NCBI GenBank assembly: GCA_963971225.1
Contig: OZ020270.1
Coordinates: 21,649,689 to 21,713,688, forward strand
Direction: 5' to 3'
Length of the DNA stretch: 64,000 nucleotides
From: Melieria omissa
Lineage: Eukaryota > Arthropoda > Insecta > Diptera > Ulidiidae
Shown: positions 41,426 to 52,108 of the stretch, one piece after another
How the letters are laid out: each line of letters starts with the position of its first letter
How positions within the stretch are numbered: the first letter of the stretch is position 1
Program-made: the position numbers and the translations under genes
The notes under the pieces: generated by a model
What the model was told of the DNA's origin: nothing
Seen by the model: the letters and a program-made list of their open reading frames with translations, nothing else
The model's database searches: none

Positions 41426-42555
41426 GTAAAGGGAATTTCACAGGCTACAATATGGTAGCAAACTTATTGTACCTTAGTAATGGATTTTTTCGAGAAAAAA
41501 ATCCTTAAAAAAAAAAACTTTCCAAAAAAATTTTTTTTCGCTTAAAATTTTTTATTAGTACATCTCACGTATCTAATGTAGCACATCGAAAGAAAGGTAT
41601 GAAAAATACCTTTCGTTTGATACCGATATCGTGTAAATCAGTTGGAGATTAATTGAGTCTTTTTGATAAAAACTTTGACACTGAGCCACGCCTTTTATGG
41701 GCGTTTCCCAGGCAAAATTTTTAGTTTTTTAGATGCAGGAGCCAACCCTCTATATAAAAACATACTCATTTATTTTTTTCACGAGGGTTTGCTATACTGT
41801 TTTTATGCCTCGACGAAAGTGGGGTTTTTGGGACATTTTTGTCGAAAACACAGTTTGAATGTATTTTTTTTAGATTGGTCACTTAAGCAAATTTATTGGT
41901 CGTTAAAATATCTAAAAACTTGCCGAAGAGAGTAAGGCGATATCCGGAACGATTTAGGACCAATTAACATTTAAACGTTCGAAGACTTAAGCGACGAACT
42001 CGACTCAAATGAGCAAAATTCAAAGTCGGATTTCTCTTAAACTAGAGCCAATCCAGCCAAACGGCTAGTGGATCTCAACTCCTATAGAGAAGTCGCTCAG
42101 TAGGTCCCCCCATGTTGGAATTTTCTACTTGCACAGTGTAATTAGTCCGCAATGGACTGATTTGTTTTGGACTGGACTGGACTGAACAAGTTGTTTTGTG
42201 ACTAGTTAAAAATTAGTTGCTTTGTAGCTGATTTTTAACTAATTAAATAGTAACCCATTGAAAATTAATTGCATATAATAGCCCCCTTAAATTAATTTTC
42301 AAATGTACTGAATTTAATTCATACGATTTTTTATTAAATTTTTTCAAAAACAAAGTACACTTCTTTTAAATAATGTTTACAGCTAATAAGAAAACAGCAA
42401 AAATTTAAAACATTTCATAAAAATAAGAGTTCAGTTCATTTTTCAACAAAAATTAATTAAAGAAAGAAAAAAAAAAATACTTCAGCCAGTTCACTTAAGG
42501 CACTAAGATATTAAATAAATTCAAATTTAACGGTAGCAGTAGCTGCTCTCAACTC
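41426..42555. other. AT-rich DNA without recognised gene
   Basis: Runs of A/T (41480-41570) and short dispersed palindromes (AGGTATGAAAAATACCT near 41597). TTGTGACTAGTTAAAAATTAG-type repeats near 42200 resemble, inverted, sequence at 44820-44880. No coding sequence supported. Confidence 0.4.
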
Positions 42556-43005
42556 TTCCATGGGCACGACTACGGTTTCCGTGGTGCCGCCATTTGAGGG
42601 TGTCTTTAGATAGATCGACCAAGAATAAGTCGAAAATGCTGAATAAAATTTTTCGATATCTCGCTTTGTTTTCGAGATATCGAGGTTCAAAGTAACCACC
42701 ACATCAGGCAACAGTCAGGTGTGCACAGTATTTTTTGGTTAAATCCATAGTTCCAAGCCATAGTTTTTTTGGCAATACGTTTTTCCCAGATGGCCGGCCT
42801 TCGGCCGGGCGCTAAAAAAATAACCCTCATGGGAGTCACCACCACATCAGGCAACAGTCAGGTGTGCACAATATGGCAATATAAAAATTTTGAACCTCGA
42901 TATCTCGAAAACGAAGCGAGATATCGAAAAATTGTATTCCTCATTTTCGCCATGTTTTCAAATGGCGGCGCCACAGAAACCGAAGTATCCCCCTTCCATG
43001 GGATC
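42556..43005. mobile_element. Palindromic MITE, copy 1
   Basis: Inverted arms: 42568 CTACGGTTTCCGTGGTGCC.. through TTTCGATATCTCGC versus 42885-42990 (GCGAGATATCGAAAA..GGCGCCACAGAAACC). A second copy is at 45456-45768. CACCACATCAGGCAACAGTC occurs twice in this copy. No coding capacity. Confidence 0.75.
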
Positions 43006-43109
43006 AGCTGCATTTTTTTAATCTAGTTAAATGAGGAACGAATTATAGAATTAGGTATGGGAGTATTACGCACAGTGAATGTAATTTTGCATATGTGTAC
43101 GTGCAAACA

Positions 43110-44305
43110 GCCGCCGTGGCTCAGTTGGTTAGTGCGTTGGACAACGAGTCGAAGGCAGCAAGCGCAGGTTCAAATACTGCCTGTAATAACACCTAAAAAA
43201 AATTACGGGAAACTCGTTTTCTCTTTCGGTGGCTGTCCTCTCAGCTGGAAATGGCAAACCTCTGAGAGTAAAAATTGCCTATGAAAAAGCTCCCAACCTG
43301 CCGTTCGGAACCGGCATAAAACTGTAAGTCCCTTCCACCCGCGTACAAATTCAAACGCACAACACGGGTGGTTGCGGGAAGCTAGGCCTTAAGGCTTGAT
43401 TACACGTAACGAGTCGAGTGACGAGACATCAAAATGGTACTAGGCCGAAAGAATTGGGATAGCGAGCAAAAGCGACGAGTTGTTCAAACGTATTTTGACA
43501 CGTGGCGAGTCAGTTCGGTTTTACAATGCATAATAGTTCATTTTATGCAACTCGCGCAATTAAACTCAACCGAGCGAAAAGTGGTGTGTGACGCATTCCG
43601 CATGTTACGAGTGATTCCGCATGTGACGAGTGATTCCGCGAATCGCTGCGAAAAATATAACGGTAAAGTAGTGGTCGCTCGGCCTAGCAAACAAAATGTG
43701 ATTCTAGTGACTCTCTCGCCACTTTCATCGGTCACTGACTCAATCAGCAACTCGCCTTACTGTTTAGACGAAACGAGTACTCGTTCGAGTTGCTGTCTTC
43801 TCACTCTACTCGTTACGTGTAATCAAGCCTTTAAGGCTGAGAGTGAGAAGACAGCAACTCGAACGAGTACTCGTTTCGTCTAAACGGTAAGGCGAGTTCT
43901 TGATTGAGTCAGTGATCGATGAAAGTGGCGAGAGAGCCACTAGAATCACATTTTGTTTGCTAGGCCGAGCGACCACTACTTTACCATTATATTTTTCTCT
44001 TTTCGCAGCGATTCGTGCAATCGCTCGTCACATGCGGCATCGCTCGTGACATGCGGTATGCGTCACACACCACTTTTCGCTCGGTTGAGTTTAATTGCGC
44101 GAGTTGCTTAGTTCATTTTGTGCATTGTAAAACCGAACTGACTCGCCGCGTGTCGAAATACGTTTGAACAACTCGTCGCTTTTGCTCGCTATCCCAATTC
44201 TTTCGGCCTAGTACCATTTTGATGTCTCGTCACTCGACTCGTTACGTGTAATCAAGCCTTTAGTCTCGCGTAAGCGGGCTGTCGTGCCAGTCAATTATTA
44301 TTATT
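43110..44305 (+). mobile_element. tRNA-derived SINE with (ATT)n tail, carrying a nested palindrome
   Basis: Pol III A box TGGCTCAGTTGG (43117-43128) and B box GGTTCAAATAC (43167-43177) in a tRNA-like head, a body with GCCGTTCGGAACCGGCATAAAACTG, and a tail ending ATTATTATT. An 11-bp duplication ACGTGCAAACA bounds it (43099-43109 and 44306-44316). The SINE itself is 43110-43391 plus 44263-44305; the remainder is the inserted palindrome. The tail resembles a LINE 3' end, as expected if a LINE mobilised it. Confidence 0.9.
43392..44259. mobile_element. 868-bp palindrome (inverted MITE dimer), TTA duplication
   Basis: Starts AGGCTTGATTACACGTAACG and ends with its complement; TTA on both sides (43389-43391, 44260-44262). 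Arms of ~430 bp are near-exact reverse complements, but the left arm ends (43808-43833) with an extra internal terminal repeat (CGTTACGTGTAATCAAGCC) missing from the right arm. It therefore looks like two head-to-head MITE copies of which the second lost an end. The TWA target suggests Harbinger-type mobilisation. A short ORF starting MVLGRKNWDSEQKRRV may be a remnant of the parent's gene. Confidence 0.85.
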
Positions 44306-44316
44306 ACGTGCAAACA

Positions 44317-45455
44317 TACCAAGCAAAATCTTAAAAAATTTGTTGTAGTCCATCAGGCTTATTTTCAAATGAGTCCCAAAAATGTTTACGGCTACAATGA
44401 CATTAGCAGCTAGCAGGCTCACTGTAATTTTCCGCGTACAAATGTTTTACTTGCACGTCTTCACTCGTGCCTTCAGCCGCATTTCCTCTTCCAAGTCCAA
44501 GGAAATATTTTTTGATTTAGATAGATAGATGCCTTTATTTTTACTAATTAAATAATATATTTTACACACCTCTTTATACTACGCATTACACATATCGTGT
44601 TATCGACGAATAATCACGATATGGCGTCCTTTATGTTTCCAACCCATTGGATTCACTTACAAATTCGAAGGATCGAAAACGCGAACCCAGAAAATACAAA
44701 CTTTCAAACAATAGGCAACCCTTATTCATTGCGCAGACGCAATTGGCGACTTGTCGTTTGTACGAACACCGCAATAAGTACGGCGCATGCGCTCGTGAAC
44801 TGTGTAGCCATGCATGACTTCTCAATCAGTTACAAATTAGCTGTCAAATTAGTAGTTTAAAATTAGTTACTTTTCCCAACTGACTACTTTTTCCTGCAAG
44901 GCTGTTCTACTCACAGCTTTGATGTTGGCGAGTGTACCGCCAATATAGAAGTACTACATATATGCATGATGATATCCGACGCTTTGCGCTCACGGTTGCC
45001 ACTTTCGGTCTATTCGATCCATTTGGATTAAAAGTGGGCCTTTTTTCACTTGGGCCTTTGGGCCGCTTTTGCGTAAAATGGGTCTTTTTTATACAAACGT
45101 GTGCAAGCAAAAAAAAAGACTGACGTTTTGAGGACTATCGGCAAAAATTTCGATATCAAAGTTATGTTTTGCTTTGGTGTTAAAAAACAATTTTTGGAAA
45201 CCATAAAATCCTTTCGTTTCCACTTTGGGCCGTTTTTGGAAAAATTTTGGTACGAAAAATGTTAGTTGAATGGCAACTAAGCCAAATACACTGATTCTAC
45301 TTTCTTGATAGATGCAAGTGTTATGGAGTTGCACCATAACTTCGGCTAGCAATAGTGTCTGACCGAATAATCGTCTGCGGGTTCGAAATTCTGCATATTC
45401 AGCCAACTTTAAATCTTGGGCTTCGGCCAAAAGAAACGAATACTTTACTTTTCAC
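44317..45455. other. No gene recognised
   Basis: AT-rich, with short open frames of low coding quality. ~45000-45250 has GGGCCTTTTT..GGGCCGCTTTTG-type repeats. Nothing else supported. Confidence 0.4.
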
Positions 45456-45768
45456 CGACACGACTACGGTTTCCGTGGCGCCGCCATTTGAGGGTGTCTT
45501 TAGATAGATCGACCAAAAATAAGTCGAAAATGCTGAATAAAATTTAAAAAAATAAAAAATGCGTTAAAAAAATAACCCTCATGGTTATGGGAGTCACCAC
45601 CACATCAGGCAACAGTCAACAATATGGCAATATAAAAAATTTGAACCTCGATATCTCGAAAACGAAGCGAGATATCGAAAAATTGTATTCCTCATTTTCG
45701 ATTTATTTTCGGTCAATCTATCTAAAAACATCATCAAATGGCGGCGCCACGGAAACCGTAGTATCCTC
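45456..45768. mobile_element. Palindromic MITE, copy 2
   Basis: Same family as 42556-43005 (CTACGGTTTCCGTGGCGCC at 45464; GGCGCCACGGAAACCGTAG at the right), but the left arm is deleted internally (45542-45575). Confidence 0.78.
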
Positions 45769-46297
45769 TTTTCACCCTGTATTGCAAGTCACTTTGCTCT
45801 GTTTTAAAGTATTTCATCAATTATCGTGTTTTATCGATCATTCGGACTATTTGTTTTTTTTTACTAAAATATATATTATTCGTTTACTAATTCTGAACTG
45901 GAACACAGAAATAAATAGAGAAAGAACGGCTAAATTTGATGAGTTTTTTCCTTAACAGAATTTTTATTAGTATTCGGCTTCGGCCTAATATTTTAGTTAT
46001 GCCGAATATTCATCTTCGGCCGCGTCATGTAAGTATTCGAATATTTGCTAGGTTGTCATATCGGCATCAGCCTTTCAGCGCTTTTGTGTAGTTTATCATG
46101 TGGAGAATGGACAGTGGGCTGCACATTTCTGAAATGTCTTATTAATTACAAAGTAGATTATGAAGCATTTAGCCAAGTAAAATTGATGAAATTTTTAAAC
46201 TTAACTGGATTAGAAACAGGGAATTTCCATAAGTAGTTTTTATGTTAATCGTTTTGTGCAACACTGATGTTGGTGCAACACTGTTAGGCTCCAGTAG
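45769..46297. other. No gene recognised
   Basis: AT-rich unique-looking DNA ending at the TTAA target (46298-46301) of the piggyBac element. Confidence 0.4.
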
Positions 46298-46836
46298 TTA
46301 ACCCTTAAATGCCCACAGTATCTTTAAAGATACAACCATTAAAAAGGCCCTCATTTCACTATTACCCCACAAAAAGTTGCAGAAAGGGTTTTATTGCAAA
46401 GAGAAAACCTTAGCGCTTAATTTAAAAATCAAAACTTTCCATAATACTTAAAATTACAAGAATATTTGATTGTCAAAGGCAAAAAATTCTAGTTTTTTTT
46501 AATTAAATAAAGTTAGGTTTATACGGTCTAATATCCAGACCCAGGGGGGCTTTCGGGACTTCAAAAAAATATGTGCTTATGGTGAAATATATTTCTTAAC
46601 GATATTATGCGGTTTGAACTGATTCCGTGCCACCCCTGCTGCATATAATGAAATATAACGGTTGTATCTTTAAAGATACTCTGGGCATTGCCGCATGTTT
46701 TTGAATTAAGTTGCGCTTGTGTTGAAGTGCATTTGAATTTTATTGTTTGAATCATTTTACCGGACAACCTCGACGGAAGGCTGTGATTTGTGGGAAACAA
46801 ATATATTTTATGTATCTGAGTAAAATCGTCTATATC

Positions 46837-47999
46837 ATGGCCGATTATATTACAGTTGATGGGGTCAAGATGAGTACTGATGACGTGTGCGCTATATTGT
46901 GCGACACGGATGAGATTGGCTACGAAAGTACTGATGATTTAGAGGCCGACTTTGAAGATTTATTACAGACGCCCAAGAGGAATCCTATATATTATGATTT
47001 AGAAGTAATCGATAATTTACAAGTAATCGATGACAATTTTCAGGAAGAAATTGATCTTAATGGCTCCTTGAACGATTCCTTTGTGAATAAGATTAATGAC
47101 GACAATAATCAAAGTTTATTGATTGAGGGCGAGACAGCTACGGGATCAGATGAACCTATCGCCTCACGAGTTGCTTCAAATTCCTTTCCTTCAGCATTTC
47201 AAAATTTAACCATTGACCCCAAATCTTCAGGTTTTGAAAGAGTTATTTGGAAGGAAGGAAATCTTCAGTATACTGATGAGGAAATTAAATGTAGAGGGGA
47301 TAGTAGCATACCTGAATATTTAAAAGGACTAGAAACTCCCTTTCAGTTATGGTCACATCTTTTCCCCGAATTTTTGGAGCTACAAATAGTTGAACAAACC
47401 AAAATTTATTCTGAATTGAATGAAGTGTTTCATTTTGATGTATTTGATCTTCGTAAATTTATTGGGATTTTATTTTATATGTCCTACTTTAATCTCCCTA
47501 GTACAAGAGATTATTGATGTGAAAAAAACGATCATTATGTACCAGTTGTACAAAAAATTATGACCAGAACCCGGTTTGAAAAAATACGGCAGTTTTTACA
47601 TTTCAACGGAAAAACTAATTCTCCTTCTTTTGAAGATCCGAACCGAGATAGGCTTTATCTAATTAGACCAGTTATTGACACCTTAAATAAAACATGTGGA
47701 AGTATACCGAAGTTAGACCGACTTTGCGTAGATGAAGAAATGTGCTCATCAAAAATGAGAAATTATATGAAGCAGTATACCCAACAAGCCTAAAAAATGG
47801 GGTTTCAAGTTATTTGTTTTTTTTGACTCAACAGGATTTGCTTATAAATTTGAAATATATTCTGGATCACATACTGTACCACTCGGGGGTGAACCAAATC
47901 TGTGCGCATCCGCAAACATAGTAGTTAGGCTTCTACGCGAAGTTCCTCGTTACCAAAATCATATCGTATACTTTGATAACTACTACACAACCTTGCCTT
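46837..47999 (+). pseudogene. piggyBac transposase, part 1
   Basis: Starts MADYITVDGVKMSTDDV at 46837; acidic N-terminus, then ETPFQLWSHLFPEFL and FDLRKFIGILFYMSYF, TGA at 47515-47517 (Trp expected), MTRTRFEKIRQFLHFN, first catalytic Asp in LCVDEEMCSSK, a frame break at 47790 (..YTQQA / KKWGFKLFVFFDS), and the second Asp in VYFDNYYTT just before the hAT MITE. Order and motifs are those of DDE_Tnp_1_7. Confidence 0.87.
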
Positions 48000-48625
48000 C
48001 AGAGCCGGATTAACCATGAGGCCAGTGAGGCCACTGGCCTCAGGCCCCCACCACTTGGGGGCCTCCACCATCCGTGTGAAAAATTGGAAAAAAAATCACG
48101 AATAAACCCCAGTGTGGAATCGCGTACTTAATAGTCTAATAATGGAAATTTTCGATACTAATCGATTATTCCATGGAAATCGATACTACTTCAGAAGAAG
48201 GGATTTCAGTTCTATTTTGTTGGTAGCCCAGATTCTTGTGGATTATTGATGTGTATATATTGATGTGCAATGTTTATGTATATATCGTAAATCGTAATTA
48301 AATTAGCTCTGAGCATATACGATTGTAAGAAAACTAACCGGCAACACCGACCAAAAATGCGACCCTGCAATTCTCTTTACTTTCTTTGCTTGTGGCTGCT
48401 TTCCTCAGAGCGAGAGAAAGCACCAACGAAGTAACGCGCGCGTGCATAAGATCCGCGCTCTGTTGTAAAATTCAAATAAATAAACGACAATTGTTAACGA
48501 TTAAAAGTCTGATATGGCTGATCGAAAAGAAGATCGACATAAATCATCATCATTTTTACATTCATTGTTAAGGGCCCCCACCATCGACTGGCCTCAGGGC
48601 CCCCACCAACCTTAATCCGGCCCTG
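48000..48625. mobile_element. hAT MITE with CTTGCCTT duplication
   Basis: Ends CAGAGCCGGATTAA..TTAATCCGGCCCTG; exact 8-bp duplication CTTGCCTT (47992-47999, 48626-48633). GGCCTCAGG..CCCCCACCA blocks lie near both ends. Removing it restores the piggyBac frame (..YYTTLP / LLVYL..). Interior AT-rich, non-coding. Confidence 0.93.
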
Positions 48626-48633
48626 CTTGCCTT

Positions 48634-49014
48634 TGTTAGTATATCTACGATCTCAAGGTATACTTTCTATTGGAACTATTCGTCGCAATCGGATCAAAAA
48701 CTGTAAACTTCCCGATGAAAAAACAATGTCGAAATGCGAGCGCGGGACCAGCCATGAATTTGTCGCTTTATTTTACGGCGTTGATGTAACGTCCTTGTCG
48801 TGGAAGGACAACAAAGTTGTTAATCTTGTGTCAACTTATGTCGATATGAAACCCATATTGGTGCAGGGCCAAAAAGAAGTTGTGGCACCGTCTATAAAGC
48901 GTTTTGATAGAAAAGATAAAACTGTAAAAATGATTTCGTGCCCACAAATAATAAAGGGTGGCCACATGGGTGGCGTAGACTCACTTGACAGCTGCATGGG
49001 TCGTCACAAGTGTA
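48634..49014 (+). pseudogene. piggyBac transposase, part 2
   Basis: Continues LLVYLRSQGILSIGTIRRN, KGTSHE-like segment, DVTSLSWKDNKVVNLVSTY and the third catalytic Asp region KGGHMGGVDSLDSCMG. Ends at the junction with foreign sequence near 49015. Confidence 0.87.
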
Positions 49015-50627
49015 GTGGTACTACCTAACCATTCGTTTTCATTTGATTTTCGTTTCGTATTGGAAAATTGTAGTCATACATGCAGGCAAACGCAAATGAC
49101 ACCATATGACAACCCGTTCTCATTTAACTGACTACAAATGACACCATATATGACATAGTCAGAACGGGGCATTACACTTGCGCACACAAATTCGCTGGTG
49201 TCAAATGGCTGCACTCGAAGTCGCCACGGTGTGCTATTGCGCAACCACTTGAGCGAGCGGGGTGACATATGATACCACCTACCGCCTGAATATTGCAACG
49301 TGCATTATGCCGACCCTTTGGCGGCGTGGGAAACGATCGGAAAATATCCGAGGCCGTTTAGCGCCGGCCACTGACCCAATTGCAAATGTGCTGACGCAAA
49401 AGAAGTGAACCAGGTCGATGATTGGTCAAACGAAAAATATCGTGGAAAGGGAGGCGCAGCCCTGGAAATGCAGTAGAGTATAACAGTTATAATTTTAATA
49501 TATGGGGCATTCCACCTCAAGTGTTCCCACTTCAAAAACGAAACATTTCCGATTTTGATGATATTTGGTAGAGTTGTTGTACTATCAGAGTACATTGATT
49601 GTGGAAAAGGAGGGGCGGATTTATGCACGGGTTGCAGTGATACAGGGGCTTGAATTTTCGCCCCTTATTTCGGACGTCGATTTTAATTAAATTCTCAGTC
49701 CAAAAAGCTGTTGCTAACGAAAAAACAACATGCACGTATCTTTCAGTATTTTTTCCGTACTTTCCAAAAAAAAAGTATATAAACAATTTTTTATGAAATT
49801 TAATAACATTTTTTTTATTTAAACTTTGTTAATAACATTTTTTCAACAAGAGCCTGTTGGGATTTTTTTCAGAGTTAGCTATAATACAGTTCATTTCCTC
49901 CCCTACAAAAGTGTATATGGTATTTTATGGGCAAAGTTGAGTTTCTTGTTTTTTTGAAGCACCAAACCCAACGCGTTTACCGCGCCCGATGCGCGACTCA
50001 GCCGTGGTACATTTTACTTGTGTCGCGCGCGGTAGACACTTTGGGTTTGGAGCCTCAAAAAGAGAAGAAATTCAACTTTGCCCATAAAATACTATATATA
50101 CTTTTTTGTAGGGGAGGGAATGAACCGTATTATAAGGTAAGTTTGAAAAAAATCCGAACAGGCTCTTGTTAAAAAAATTTTATTAACAAAGTTTAAATTA
50201 AAAAAAATGTTATTAAATTTCATGGAAAATTGTTTATATATTTTTTTTTGGAAAGTACGGAAAAAATACATAAGGATACGTGTTCTTTGCTTTCCATTAT
50301 CAACAAATCTTCGGGCTTACAATTTTAAATAAAAAAAGTTTCGTTTTTGAGGTGGGAACACTTGAGGTGGAATGCCCCATATAAGACCCATATTTTCCGA
50401 ATAAAGTTAACTTCTTGTTCGATATTCAAAGTGCCTGGTGGCATTGTTTTATTTGACTAGAAGTTCGCAAGATCGGCTTTTCGGAGCCATAAAATATTGG
50501 CGCGGCCCGCCGAATAAATATAGGCCAAAAACTTACACTTCAACCACCACACGAACACTTAGACTACTACACAATGCATCTGACCTCCACACAAGATTAC
50601 GATAAAAAGTCGCAAGTGGACGAATAG
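49015..50627. mobile_element. LTR-like insertion in piggyBac (type unassigned)
   Basis: Sequence foreign to piggyBac. 50383-50480 has an LTR-like end (CCGAATAAAGTTAAC, then GTGGCATTGTTTTATTTGACTAG), followed near 50500 by TGGCGCGGCCCGCCG, possibly a primer site, and a short ORF MHLTSTQDYDKKSQVDE ending at the junction. 49060-49500 would be the upstream LTR part. A few piggyBac codons were lost at the joint. Family not identified. Confidence 0.45.
49500..50382. mobile_element. Foldback MITE with ~400-bp arms, ATAT duplication
   Basis: Ends GGGGCATTCCACCTCAAG..CTTGAGGTGGAATGCCCC (49504-50378), ATAT on both sides. The arms mirror each other (ACTTTCCAAAAAAAAAG / TTTTTTTTTGGAAAGTAC; CAACAAGAGCCTGTTGGG / AACAGGCTCTTG), and the loop (~49960-50060) contains GC-rich CGCGCCCGATGCGCGAC. 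Confidence 0.85.
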
Positions 50628-50985
50628 AATGTTTTACCACTTGTTGGATTTGACATGTGCCAATGCTTGGATTCTGCATAAGAGAACCAATAAGGATCGT
50701 CCAGGATATAAAGGAATGCGACTTGTTGATTTCAAGTTACAAGTTGCTGACACTTTATTTAATTTTAAGTCAGTTGAACAAGTTAAGCGTGGGCGACCTA
50801 GTCTTCAACCACTTTTGGAGGAAAAACGGAAAAAGCCAAACTCATCCAATGCTCCATCTAAGGATAGCCGATTGGATATGATGGATCACTGGCCTACGAT
50901 GGGAACTAAAGGTAGATGTATCTAAGTATCCAAATTGCTCAGGTCAAACAAAAATGTTCTGTTCTAAATGTAAGGTAAATTTATG
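50628..50985 (+). pseudogene. piggyBac transposase, C-terminal part
   Basis: MFYHLLDLTCANAWILHKR, RLVDFKLQVADTL, KRGRPSLQPL, then after a frame change the Cys-rich tail PNCSGQTKMFCSKCKVNLC near 50935-50985. The tail matches the C-terminal zinc-binding domain of piggyBac transposases, which binds the element ends. Confidence 0.85.
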
Positions 50986-51593
50986 TATTACTTCATATAG
51001 AAATTGCTTTTACAATTATCACCACTTATAAAAAATTATGTGTTGTTTTTTAAGTATTATATAATTAAATCAATTTGTGCTTTATTAACGAAATTAATTT
51101 TATAAAATATTTGTTTTTTAGTTATTCTATGTCAACCTTAATAATTTGTTTTCTAAAATATATCTAAAATGTGTATTTGTATATCTGAATTCAACCAATA
51201 AATGTTTTCTGTCAAAATAAACTGTCTTATGGATAATTTCTTAACATATTTACTGAAAACGATACTTTTGGATAGTGAGGTGAAAAATTCTATAAATTCC
51301 CAGTGTATTGTCTAAGATACAACCACTTTTTTACAAATAACTTAAAAAAATTGATTTTTCGAAAAACTCAATGAAGAAACCATATTTAGCTCACATTTTT
51401 ACACATCATATATTTTTTTGAGAGAATTTAGCGTTCTTGGGCATTTAAGTGCTACTGATGTTATTGTTGTTGTTCGCAGTTCGACAGTTTTTGCTTTTTT
51501 TTATTGAACGAGCCACAACCATAACAAGTGGCGTCTGGTTTTAACCCTTCGATGGGCAGTAACTACACCTTTTCAACCTCAAAATGAGAATAT
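50986..51593. other. piggyBac 3' region and left tip of a DD37E element
   Basis: AT-rich to 51451. At 51541 TTAACCCTTCGATGGGCAG looks like another piggyBac-type end. 51557-51593 (AGTAACTACACCTTTTCAAC..GAGAATAT) is the inverted match of 59590-59629, i.e. the left tip of the Tc1/mariner element into which GypL inserted. Confidence 0.6.
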
Positions 51594-52039
51594 TGTAACA
51601 ATGAGACAGTCTGTCGCTGTGCAAAGCAACCCTGCCGCTACGTGCCGTGCTATAACCCAATCTGGCAACGACGGCCGCGATAGTAACTTTTAGTCCAATC
51701 TGGCAGCGACGGCCGCGATAATAACTTTTAGTCCAACCTGGCAATGATGGAAACTTTTAGTCCTCTCCGCAATGTGCGGGAACGATCTGCGCGATGGCCT
51801 GAGAGGTATAAAAGGCAGCCGGATGCGGCGCAGCGAGTCAGTCTGGTTTTGACAAGTGAGGTTGCCACACGGAGTAATAAAGCAAATACTTAAGTGTACG
51901 AACAGTAAGGTGTAAACTATGAATAATAAAGTGACGGTTGGTTTTTAATTGGCTGCGTTCGAATAAACAAAGTTGTTTCATTTTTAAATTACACAATCCA
52001 GAGATACGTAACAGCCCACTAGAACTAGTATTCGTAACA
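51594..52039 (+). repeat. GypL 5' LTR
   Basis: 446 bp, TGTAACAATGAG..TATTCGTAACA. U3 has two ~57-bp repeats (CAATCTGGCA.CGACGGCCGCGATA). TATA: GAGGTATAAAAGGCAGCC near 51804; CAGTCTGGTTTTGACAAG is the likely start region. Confidence 0.92.
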
Positions 52040-52041
52040 TT

Positions 52042-52060
52042 TGGTGTCAGAAGTGGGATT
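52042..52060 (+). promoter_or_regulatory. GypL primer-binding site, tRNA-Leu type
   Basis: TGGTGTCAGAAGTGGGATT, two bases after the LTR. Confidence 0.87.
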
Positions 52061-52108
52061 GTGGAAAATTGAAAGTAAACAAATAAATAAAATTATAAAA
52101 GCACGGAC

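Larger units (their letters stand above)
46298..51451 (+). mobile_element. piggyBac transposon, decayed and multiply interrupted
   Basis: Left end is canonical: TTAA then CCCTTAAATGCCCACAG. GTATCTTTAAAGATAC is part of a subterminal repeat that recurs inverted at 46660-46682. The right end is degraded: GGGCATTTAAGTG at 51439-51451 mirrors the left terminus, but TTAA is not preserved. The transposase gene is interrupted by a hAT MITE and by an LTR-like segment. Confidence 0.8.

Noticed and set aside
43110..43182. Functional tRNA gene
   Set aside because: A and B boxes are present, but the acceptor stem is not closed and the sequence continues into a SINE body with tail and target duplication.
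45089..45430. 113-codon minus-strand ORF
   Set aside because: No recognisable domain, in repeat-rich AT DNA; not supportable as a gene.
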